From Melieria omissa (Eukaryota; Arthropoda; Insecta; Diptera; Ulidiidae), in assembly GCA_963971225.1 (NCBI GenBank), contig OZ020267.1:1054001-1118000 (forward strand): a DNA stretch of 64,000 nt. The letters run 5' to 3'. This document shows, piece by piece, positions 20,801 to 32,800 of the stretch. The notes below the pieces were generated by a model. The model was not told the origin of the DNA. It did not search any database and saw only the letters and a program-made list of their open reading frames with translations. The stretch's first letter is position 1, and each line of letters starts with the position of its first letter. The position numbers and the translations under genes were made by a program.

Positions 20801-23800
20801 AGTACAGCAAACATCAATGAGTCCGAGCGGAAAACTGTGGCAAGAGAAAGGAAAACATAACAAGCGGCGCGGGTAGGCAGCACTGTTCGAAGTGCGTTCG
20901 CAAGTGGGGTTGCGAAGTGGCGGCTGATTGCGGTCAAAAGTTGCGCACAGAACTATCGACCGCAATAAGAAGGCGAAAATTCCGGAACTATCGTTGCATG
21001 AACATTCGTGAGAAGTCCTAACTAGCAGAAATTGCTAGATATTGAATGGAACCGAAAACTGCCCTCAGGGAATAGAGTGAGTACAGAATAAATGAAAAAA
21101 GCGGACATTGCTGAACGTTTTTTTGTGGCTGCTGCTCCTTCAGCTGTTGTATGTCGCGAAACGGTGCCAGGCGGAAGGGCACAAGTACGAAAATTTCTTT
21201 ACACAGCCTTAATTTTACATAGTTGAGAGGGGGAACCAAGGATTAATTGTTAAATAGTTTTGAACTATCCAAACAAAATTGTGAGCACTTAAAGAAACAT
21301 GCAAGCATTTTCAGTTTTCGCAGTTGAGCGGCAGCCACGCTGAAGCAAAATGCGAAATGTGCTTCAACATGTTTCGTGAAACTAAACATCGCCAAACATT
21401 AGTTGATGTGTCACTTTGGACTTTCCTGCCAGACGCGTCTGCTTCGGGCGAGTGATGGCAAGCCGGGAACATTTTCATCAACGGCATTGAACTTGCGCCT
21501 GCTTGCGGCGGCGATGCGTGGGCGTCAGTGGCTGTGGGCGCCAAAGCGGAGCGGAAAGCAGCGAGCGGGCGAGTGAGCGAAAAGTTGTGTGCTATCAATT
21601 TCTTATCAGTTGGACGCTGAGACACGCGGCGGGGCCGGCGATTTGCGCCGCTATCTACGACGACGTTGTTCGAGTGCTAAATTTTTAATGTTTTTAAAAA
21701 TTTCCTATGAGACGTGCAATAGCGTTTACGCACACACATACACTCACTGCAAATATTGACATAGCATACGTCCAAAGTGTGTTATTGGTTTCTAGTTTTT
21801 CGTGGTTTTTTGTGGTTGTTTTGATACTTTTGTTATTTGCTGTACTAATTGTTGTTGCCTTTCTACAAAATTACGCACTTAAAAATTTGTTCACTGATAT
21901 TTTGTGGTGGCAGGAAGCAGCTACAAACCGAACCGAATTTAACATTTACAAAATTATGCAAAAATTACATTAATTTTATTTATAAATTGCTGGCAAATTG
22001 TCGTGGCTGTGGTTTGTTGCTGTTGTTGTTGCTATGGTTACTCGTCCGTGCAGTTGTGAGAGTTTGCATACTAAAAACGCCACACTGGGCACCGCTGCAC
22101 TCCTCAATGCGTCCTTCGCCATTCTTACGGCCGCCGCCTCAATCCGCCTTCGCTTATCTACTGTTAGAGGGCGAAGGGGGTGGGAAGCTCCAAGCTCGCT
22201 CCTCTCTTCGAAACGCAATAGCGAAATTCGTTGTGGGATTCACACAGTTGGCGCGCATAGCGGGGGGAAGGGCTGGGGGGCTATTAACATTTGAGAAATA
22301 AATAAAACCGAAGTGCGCAGAAGAGCGGCAAAACCCATTTCAGTGAGTTTTGATTAGTTAGAAAATGTTCATGGTTAATTATGCCGTTGCGGTGATGTGT
22401 GTAGCCGTGCGCAATGGGTTAATTTCCGCCGACTATCTATTTGCTGCGACTTGGCGAGAAACCTCGGGAAGTGGGAAAACCATAAAGACAATCTTTGGGA
22501 ATTTTGAGATCTTTAGATTTTTGGATGGAAAAAGACAAACGAATTCTGTCCATTTTGGAGGTATTTCTCTACTTGAGCAGTTTCGAACGGAATTGAAGCT
22601 TTTTCTGCATTTAGACAAGCACAAAAAAAGTTTATTGGCAACCCGAGCCACGCCTACTTCAATTCACAGGCAATGCTCTTGCATGGGCAGGTCGCGACTG
22701 CTACGTGTCGGCGCAGCCCACGGCCCTTTTGGGCGTAGCGTCTATAAATAGCGCCGCACAGCTCGGTCCTAGCAGCGAGCGGCGCAGCGGACGGACACAG
22801 TGGGTGGTTGGCACTGACAAACTTACGTAAACCAATTGCCGCGTTTCTTCATGGGCCGCTGCGGGATGCTGGGCTCGCGCTTCTCCTGGCTATTGCCAGC
22901 CGCACTCTTCGCCTCCATGTCCAGGCCACAATTTGTGCTTAATTCCTTTCGAACGGGCTCACTGCTTTCGTCGCACTATTCGAACACTTGTTTATTTTTG
23001 ACGCAACGCAAGTCCACTGGCCCACATTGTACCACATCGTCAAGTTTTCGTGCGCTCACTCTTCACTCGCGCCTCTACTTTTACTTTTATTGCGCATTTA
23101 CTTGCGTCGCATTTCCCTCTACATCGAGTTCGGGCTTTGCCAGTCAGTTTTTCTAAACGATTTCCAGCACTTTTTCACCTTCAGTCAGCGCACGAGAACA
23201 GCGAGAAGTTGGAAAAGCGTTGCGTCATTTCCGAATCGCGCCCAGCGACGACCGACTTCCAATTACATATACACGGCGATGCGGCACGTTACGGGCTCGT
23301 TGCATGCACAGAAAATAAAAACGTAAACAAACACAAAAACCCACCGAACGCCAAAGCGAACTAGCGCACGCAACAGACCGACGAAGCGGCTCGCACAACA
23401 AAAGTAAAAGCGGAGAAACAAAAAAAAAAATAGCGCGACGCTGTATTTGACAATTGACGCAAACTTGCCTGCCTCTCTATATTCTTGACACAACAACAAC
23501 GAACACGTAAGCAGCGCACACACGCCTCGAAGTGTACTGGCCGAGGGAAATACGCGATCGCTGGTTGCCCCGTGCTCAGCGTTAGAAGCATTTTTATGAA
23601 AACGCGAGATGTTAGCACTTCATTACGGCAGAATTGCCCGAAACGCAGACGCAAACGTGTCTTATTGAAATCTACGTGAAGAAGGGGCTGAATCAAATCA
23701 GAATAAAAACCAGTGCCAATTGGATTTCTTTCAACTGATTATTGCAAAGAGTTGCCAGCCGCGTCGAAAAGAATGTGGCCAGAGTTGCAAAAGTTTCGGG

Positions 23801-26800
23801 ATTGCAGTTAGAATAAATTGCAGTTGCAAATTGCAGATTGCAGTTAGAATATAACAAGAGAGCGGCAAATAGTTACTGGTTTATAAATACACCGACATTT
23901 TATTCAAACAGCAATAGGAAAATTTATTTATTTATTTATTTTTAACGAAAGCGATAGGAAAATTTCATTTTTTTATTTTTTAAACGTTTTTAGTAAACTT
24001 CAAGGTATACATAGAATCTACACGGTTGACGGCACCGGCAAGTGGAACATCATAGTGAAATGCTATGATGAAATATCATGATGCAATAATTAATAATAAT
24101 AATTAAGTATTGCATCATGATGCAATAATTAATAATAATAATTAATTATTGCATCATGAGGAAATGCCATGGGGAAATATTATTGCAAAGCTGTCACATT
24201 TGAACAGATTCTGTTTCTGTTCAAATTTTAAATTTTCGTTGCGTCCGAGGCAATTCTGCCTTTACTCACGATCGAGAAATCTACTCACTTTATCACACAG
24301 CGTAGACAGTGTTGCCAGCTAAGTAAACAAAGCCAATTTGAAGTTTTTCGCATAAAATGCAGTGAGAAGCAGTGAAGTGTCAATAAACAGAGTCGTAGTT
24401 TTTTAATTCTTGAGTCAGCTGACAAAGCGAATGCTGTGGGCGATCAGCTGACAACTGAGCCAAGCACAAAGATTAGGCACTTTCTCTCCTGCCTTAAGTT
24501 GAATGACGTCGGAACTTGAACAATTGAAATAAATCTTAAGTCTTAACTAACTCGGTGTTTTCTTGGCAAAAACAAAATATATATATGTAAATAATATCAA
24601 ACGTTTAGTGGATGTTTTGCTTTACAACAAACAATTTTATAACGAAACTAGTTGATTGTTTTCAGCGCCCTCATGGTAACACGTTTCCAAATTCAATATC
24701 TAGGCACGTTTTTCCATTATGTATTGTATGTATGTACATTATGCATGTATGTATTGTCTCCAGAATTATTTATAGTTTTATTGAATTTTGGTTATTGTTG
24801 CCTATTGCTTTGTTGTCGGTAGTATAGTATTTGCTTTGTGATTGCGCTCGTTGTTGGTGCAATTATCTTATCGCGTTTTGTTCGTACGCGGATTTATGCT
24901 TCGCAACTACAAAACAAAGCAAAAATGATAAAACAAACATGGCTGGGAATTTGTGGGCAATGCGAATTTGTTGCATTGGTTTGGCTTATAGACATCGCGC
25001 AACCGTATCTGCTTGCATAGTGACAACTTGAGATCCAGCTTGGCGTAGTGACCGAGACAACCGACTAATTGAAGTGACCGGTGCATTGTTGACTCTGTGC
25101 AATAAAAACCGCACGACCTTCTGTACAAGGCCACGATTACGCAGCTGTCTGGAAATCGATCAGACAATCTAAGCAGACTCTTGTGTCTCCAGTGCAACGC
25201 ACGAGCGGCTCACACACGACTTGGGTTCAATGAGATACCGTCCACTGAAATGAGACAACCTAAAGAGACGCAAAAATCGTCTGGCAGTTTTATCCTGGGC
25301 TACGTTTTCGCTCTTCTGCTGGAAATTGAGTTGTTTATTTGAGGGAAACGTAGCTGGCAAAAGTGCCCAGTGCAATAAAAATAATGAAACTGGTTTCATT
25401 CTAAAAATTTTAGCGAAAATTAAGCACACAAAAGTGTGCTTCCGGATTGAGCAAACAACTCTGAAGTGGGCCGGAGCGCGCACACCTCGCGAACTGAGCC
25501 CGAATGAGCGGTTAGGCGTCGCGGCTGACTTGTTGACTTTGTGCTTCTTCGCTTTGCGCCAGCACGAAGGCATTTCATTAGCATTTATTTACAACAACAT
25601 AATTTCAAGTTGTTTGTGTAAATTTGGTAAGTTGTTGATGTTTCGTATTTGCGGCGGTTTCTCGGAGTTCTGACGGCTGAAACAGCTTAACTACTCAAGG
25701 CACAATGCAAAGATTAAAGTGTTTATAAATATGAGAGTAGAATAGAATATGGAAAACGAAAATGCGGTATAACTTTTAAGCAATTCGAGTATTGACACGT
25801 GGCAACAATTTTTCTTTGAATGATGAGAAGCACTCTTAAAAATTAAAAAAATTTATTTAAGTATTCCTTTTGGTGTTTGGAATTATTTTGGAATATACAG
25901 TGGTGTCTGGATATGGTGAACTAATTATTGCAAGGCCTGTTCACAATATTGAGGTTGTTCACTATATGAGGCTTAGAACTTTTGTTTAAAAACTCGTTTT
26001 ATTGCTCAAAATACACTTTTTGTTTTTTGATTGAAAATTGTCTTTCATATTTAGAGGCTCGATGTAAAAATTTGGGTGCTTACTTTATAGGGTGTTCACT
26101 ATACCTAGACACGACTGTAGTGCCTCGTCTTTGTGATCTCAAAAAGCAAAATAAAAAACGTGGCAAACGTGGTTAGCAATTTCAACGCGAATTCCCAATA
26201 GTGTAAGAGCATAGAATTATTTTCTTAGTTTATAAATTCACTACAAACTCCAACTTGTAATGTTTGTAAGATGTTTTTTCTATTCTCTCAATTAGTGAAG
26301 ATTTTCAACGCTACTGGCAACTGCAACTGCAGCCAAATGCACACTTTGCTTCCTCGTCTCGGTGTCGGACTATTTATGTGTCTACTCTGGATATGTTCAA
26401 GTTTTATGGTTTCTTAAGAAGATAAAAATAGCGCCACTCAGACAGTTCGACCCGTTAACTGTCAGACTGCCAGCCAGCCAGCCAAGCAGCCAGACAGGTC
26501 ACACAGCGTTTCTTTACACTTTCAAAAGTATTTAAGCGGATTTGTAGAATGCAATGAGAGACGCAAGAGTGTTGGGTGGGAGGTGGTGGCGGAAAATACT
26601 AAACTCATATATTGAGCTGGGTGGCTCGAGTGGGGCGCAAAAGACATTTTGGATCTTTAAATTTGATTTTAATATAAACTTTAGTTGACTTTTTTTAAGG
26701 CATCAAGTTCAGGTGGTTTCTATTATTTGACAAAAATTATTACAAAGCGGTCTATGTGTGTACAGGAACTTCACTTACCTCCACAGGAAGAACGCCATGA

Positions 26801-29800
26801 CGATGAGCACAATGCCGAAGCAGCTGAAGATAATGCCGACCAGCACTGCCAAATTGTAATCGTTGTGCGACTGACGCAGCAGCGGCTGAATTTTCTCACA
26901 ATTCTGATGCAGAGGAATCTGAAAGTGGAAATCAAAGTGAAATTTCTGTCAATTGTTAGGTGTGAGGACTTAAGCTGACCACCTGAGAAAAAGGACAATA
27001 GACTAATAAGCGCAGATCATATCATGGTGACGTGTCGGGTTGCCCATTACAATAAAAACTCATTCGAAAACATCCCCGAATTCCGAACATCCACGAATTT
27101 TGTGACAAGGCAGCAGAATATATGAACGAATTTAAAATAATTTATCTATGAAATGTTTGCTTTTGTAAAGCAAAATCGTAAATCGCCACCAGCTCCGCCA
27201 TGCGGATCACTTGTCACAGATCTGCCAAGCCGGCTGGATGCTCCGGTGAGTGTGGCGCCTTGAGCAAAACCGAGACCAGCCACGGAAACGGAAACGGAAA
27301 GGCGGCAGCGCACGGAAGGCGGCGCAGATTTATGTGGCGGTTGGCAAAAAATTAAACTTCCGAGCGCAGCTGGCTGCATGTAAACATCATTAAGGCGCGC
27401 TCGAGGAGCGCTCTCACTGTTCGTGAAAAATGCTGCGGACGCAGTTGCTCAGGTGCAGTGGTTAGGTGCGCTGCCGCTAAGCTAACCAAAGCAACAACAC
27501 AGCCCTAGCGGCCACCACAGAGGGACAAAAACAATAATAGTGCCGCTGCTTGAGCATGTAAAAATGTCGAGCATTATGGCGAACGGTAAAAATGACAAAA
27601 ACGCGCAGGAAAGACGAACGCGGCGGGGCCAACTAAAAACAAATAGAAACACAGTAGCAGCAAAGGCAAAACACAATAAAAACGACGCCCCATACAAATG
27701 GGCAATAAAAAGGATGGACAGCAACAACAATATTAGCAACAGCACTTACATCAACAACAACAACAACAGCACTGGCATGTAGCATGTAGCCAGAGCTACA
27801 ACAATGAATAAATGGCAACACGAGCAGCAGCAGTGTCAGGTAACCGAACAGGAGATTATGATGAAGTTTTTGCGGAAAATGTGCTGTTTTACTTAATGCT
27901 GCGGCAACATGGCAGCACGGCACAATATGCGGCAAGTAAAACACGCGCAGGTAGCGCCAGCCAAGGTGAAGACGAACGAAAAACGCGGAGGGCGAAATGG
28001 AAAAGCTCACGGAGGAAAATTATGTTGTATGTCAGCAACACTTGCGGTAGTTTTTCAACACGACAACAGCAGCAACAAAACAGCAGCGAATAAATACAAA
28101 TAATGCCAGAAAGGATGTCATTAGATGCGCTGCGAGGGCACCGAGCAGCTGGCGGTGAGCGTAGCTGCTGCGGTTAAAAGTTAATATGACCGACGACAGC
28201 TGCACGCTGCGGATGATGGAAGCGCTCCGGTGGTGGTTTTATTGGCACAGCCAGTGAGATCACACAAGCTGGGGGTGATTTTGCTTTTATGAAATAATCC
28301 GCGCAAAATTTCCACGCCACTACTTCAGGCACTACAACAAATTGCTGCTTAAGTAACATGAAAGAAAAACCATTATAAAGAAATTCAACAACTAGCAACT
28401 ATACAAATTTCAGCTCAACTCTAATTTTGCGAACAACACGAACTTCTGCAACAACAGTTGCAGCAACTCAATTACAACAACGAACATGTGGAACAGAATC
28501 AAAAATGCAAAAAATGCCAAAAAGTTTGCAAAAAACTGTTCTCATATCAAAAATCGCCAAAAGTATGGAACATAACGCATCGAAAAAGGACGAACATGCG
28601 CCACCTTGAAACTGGATTGAAAAATTGAAATAAATAATCGAAAGCGAACAAAAAGTGAAAAGACCTCGACTGATGAGAATAGGATTCATTCACAAATATT
28701 ATTTATTCATACGAGTGTATGTAAACAAGTTACACTCTTTTGTTGCTGACGACTGTATTGGTGATTTAAACTTTGACTTGAACGGCTTCTCGGCGCAAGC
28801 ATTGTTCTGTCCATTGTACGTTGTTGTGTACAAAGTTGTTGCCATTGGCAAAGTCTTATCTTCATTTCAATAATAAAATGTTTATCGAAAACAACGCTGA
28901 CTGACCCAAATACGCTGACAGATTCACTGTTTGCCTTTTTGCGCCACTTTTTGCCCGAAAACTCGCCTGCGCCAGCCAAAAGACGTTGCGGCGCTAAGCA
29001 AACCAAACAAAAAATCGCAGCAAAAGGAGTGCCCAAGAAAACAGGCAAATACACCAAACTGCATAAACAAACATTGGAGTCGAAGTTTTCTATGGTTTGG
29101 CTGGCGCTTTGTGACAGTTTGGCCATATTTTGCCAACTTTACGCCAGTGCCAGTCGCCTTCACACATACACACACAGCTGCACCGAAAACTCGTCCTGCC
29201 CACACGGCCATAGGTGCATGAGCCCGGTGCAGTGTTTGGGTGCTGGGGAAGATCTGTTCATAGCATTTGGAGATAAACTGCCGCTGGTTGTTGTTGTTGT
29301 TGGTGGCCATGTTGTCGATTTGCAGCGCGTTGAGGGCATTTCGGCAGTTATGGCATTTTTCGGGTGTGAGGGCCGTGCGAACTACTCACCTTTCTCGCTT
29401 CGGAAAACTTGCCCAGCACAACCTTCTTTGGATTTATTATGCTTAAAGTTGCAGCTGCGACTCTGACTTCGTACTCGGAGTTTGTTGTGAGATTCGGTAG
29501 TATCATCTGCAATGGAAATCGGAAATGGGATGAGTGAGAAATTATGGTGTTGTGGGCAGCGCGCTGCATCCAGAGTTCTGGTTACCTAAAAATATATGAT
29601 TTTTGTAGTTGATTTGTGAGCGCGGTCTGTGTTTAGTTATGTATTCTGTTTTTTGTTTTGTGCATTTCATATGCAAACTATTATACAAGGGACATGTGTA
29701 GTTGTGTCCTTTGCTTTGCCGTCCGTTCACCGTAAAATGGCAAAAGCAAATGCAAATTTGAAATTAGATTTTTGCCAGTTGTGCAGCTGCGGTGGCCGGC

Positions 29801-32800
29801 TGTGCGCTGCGGTTTAGAAGTCTAAATTTAGATTTAACAAATACAGCTGCAAGTTTATGATTCGGTTTAAACGGAAAGCCATAAGGCCGACACAATTTAT
29901 GTGCACACAGAAGCCAACAGGAGGAGTCAGTACTGCAAGGCAGCGCCCAAAAGTCGCATATTGTAAGTTGGTGAATTTCATTCGACTTGTGTCGTTTCCA
30001 ACTTAAGCTGAGTGCCGGCGGGAGCTGCATCGAGTACCTTTGTCTGCTTTTAAACTGTCGGCTTTAGGCCGCAACTGCCTTAACTTGATTGCAGCCCGTC
30101 GCTCACAGTTTCGCTCACAATCTACAACCACAAAAGCCTCAGATTTCATGGCATAGCCACCTACCGCTGTCTCCAGCTCCTTGGCCGACGTGTTGATGCG
30201 TATGTCGCGATGCGTGTCCTGTCCCACCAGCCGCGCCTTCACTATGTAGTAGTCGATGGTGTTGTAGAACTCGTGCGGTCGCCGCCAGCGAATGCTGATC
30301 GAGTCCTGCGAGTGACACGTCAAATTGACCACAACCGGCGCGCTCGGTCCAGCCACGTCGGTGCGCTGCTCGACCACGTCGGAGGGCTCGCCCTCGTTTT
30401 TGGTGGTGAATGCCTTCACAATGACGCGGTACTCGGTGAACGGTTCTGCAACGAGACAAACATTGTTGTTTATTATATGAGAAATTTTTTTTTATCAGTT
30501 TGTGCTTTCATTAAAATGTAATTAAATGCATAAAAAGTCAGAATTGTATTGAAATTACTTTTGAAACTTTTTCAACACAATTTTTTAATACAATTAATCA
30601 ATTCGTAGCTGTTGGATGTGCTTCGGTAGGAGCATTTGTTGATGTTGTTGTTGTTATTGTGTTTTTTTTTATAGCTGCTGTAAATGTCGGAAATACTTTA
30701 ACTTGCAATTGCGTACAAAATGGGTAACCGATGTTTTCTGTTGCGGTGCAGCAAATTGAATTTCATAGTTTAACACTTCACAAAGGGTGCAGAACGAATG
30801 ACTAAACCAGAAAAAAATTAAACTGGTAAAAAAAGAATCAGCTGGAAAACCGGGACTACGTATTGAGACAATGTAGAAAGTATTCTAGAGAGCAGAAAGC
30901 GCAGACTCGCTATTCCAAGGAAACGTTTAGTCTTCAGTCAGTCAAGATTTTCTGAGTTGCCTCTGTCTTGAGTTATTTTCAATTTAGGTGAAACTGGAGA
31001 ATATTGAAATCTTAATGAATTTAAGGTGATTTTTAATTTTTGCTATTTTTGGTTTTTGGATAAAATGTGTTAAAATTGTACTTTTTGTTATTTCAGCTAA
31101 AATAAATTCACTCAATGTCTTTAACAAACTTAAAATTTCAGTATTTGTATCAGAATAAAATGCAATAACTGTCAAAATGGCTTTTATAGTGTTAACGATT
31201 TAAATGCATTGTGCATATTAATATAAAAAAACGGTAATTGATTTTGAAAAAAATGCGCATGTGAGTGTCGCTCACTTGTCATCTTTTAATGTAAAAGCTT
31301 TGGCTGACATTTCACATATACTGCGGTCGGCCGGCCACAACAAGGCAACAACAGCAGCCACAGCGACTGCAGCGACAGCAATGTCGGCAATAATAACAAC
31401 TGGCAATTAATTTAATGTTGCAAAATGTCACACATTTAATAAGTGTTTATGTTAAGTAGCCGACGAACGAGCACTGACGCGGCTAACGTGGCGTATACGC
31501 GTCATTTTTACGCATTCGGTTTTGTGCGAGAGTGTGTAATGAAAATAAAAACAATGACATTGACAACAACAACGACAGCGCTGACAAGAATATTGGTCAA
31601 CACTGGGCACACGGTGGACATTAACACGTTCGGACACGTTCGCAGGACAACTGACAGCGCGCAAAAATTCGCACAAATTGGATATGGGGAAAACACAAAT
31701 AAAACAACAACAAAGCCATATTAAATAATGCAGTATTAACAACCGCACTCACACACCGATGCAGTTTAATGGCTGCGCGGGGAGTTGCGGCCGAGTGGTC
31801 AAAGCAGTAAATAACCGATAAAAGACAACAGCAACAACAAAAGGCAGTAACAAAGTAATGGTGAAAAACAGCTGCCGGCCGATAACTGCCGGAGTAAAAT
31901 GAGCGAATGGCCGAGCGCGTGAGTGAGTGAGTGAGTGAGACTTTAATGTAATTAAAATGTGCGCATGTGAAAGTTGCAGTCAGTTTGTCACCTTATCAGG
32001 CGGCCACAGGACGGGCGGCGTGGGCGGAGGGAGATAATATTCAAAAGCTCAAAAATTTCATATGCGGACAAAGGCGAAAAAAAACAGCAAAAAATGAATG
32101 CCGACATGTAAAAATGAAAAAACTGCGATGACTTGCGCAAAAATTTAATTTGCAGCGCGTAACTTAAAATAATGAAAAATCGGTGGTTGTGTGAGTGTGC
32201 GAGTAGGTGTAAACAAGTATGTGTGTGTGTGTGTGTGGATTAATTTCGACAGCGCCAAGCAAGCAAAAGAGATCGCTATGACAAGACGCAGAGCGGAAGG
32301 GGGACGCGCGAGGAAACAAGTTAAAATTACATTACTCGCCGCCGTGTGGCCGCATACGTTGCTGGTGCTGGATATGCAAAGTGCATCAACACGACGTCGG
32401 TAATTAATTAAACAAAATTGCGTGTGCCTGTGTTGGTGTGTGAAAGCGCTGAAAAAAGGACTTCATGTGAAAATTCTGCACACTCGAGGTGGCTCAGTGG
32501 CGCGTGAAGAGCTGCCAGCATCCCAGTCGCTGGCAATGGCAGCGTCAGCAGCTAAGGCGGCACGTGTTGAGCCGGCGGCGATGTCTTTGCTGCCCCGCCT
32601 CTCGCTTCAAGTCTTCTTGCTCTTCCGACAACATTCAACTTTTGCCTTTACTTCTTTGCACACATTCACTTTTCTTTAATGAAACGACATTTCGTTGGGC
32701 GTGGGTGTGGGCGTGGCATTGGCAACAGCGACTTTGGGGAAATGTGTGGGGCGGACTGGGGACTGGCATTAATTATAACACAAATGCGGCCTACATACCT

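Larger units (their letters stand above)
17509..26778 (-). other. Ptp99A intron 5 (9.3 kb)
   Basis: This intron lies between the transmembrane exon and the first intracellular exon. It holds a candidate alternative first exon (22827-22918), a plus-strand TATA-like box (22742), an AT-rich tandem palindrome (24075-24158) and a miniature transposon (25898-26117). The GC-rich parts at 19.0-19.4 kb and 20.6-21.7 kb contain only short frames that I do not recognise. The rest is ordinary AT-rich intron. Confidence 0.6.

Noticed and set aside
22850..23156. Plus-strand frame with a signal-peptide-like start after a TATA box
   Set aside because: It is antisense to the candidate Ptp99A exon, becomes Ser/Phe-rich with poor codon use, and matches nothing; kept only as a promoter question.
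31779..31815. tRNA-Ser/Leu-like start (GTTGCGGCCGAGTGGTCAAAG) with an A-box look
   Set aside because: No anticodon arm, no GGTTCGAATCC B box and no 3' acceptor complement in the next 90 bases.
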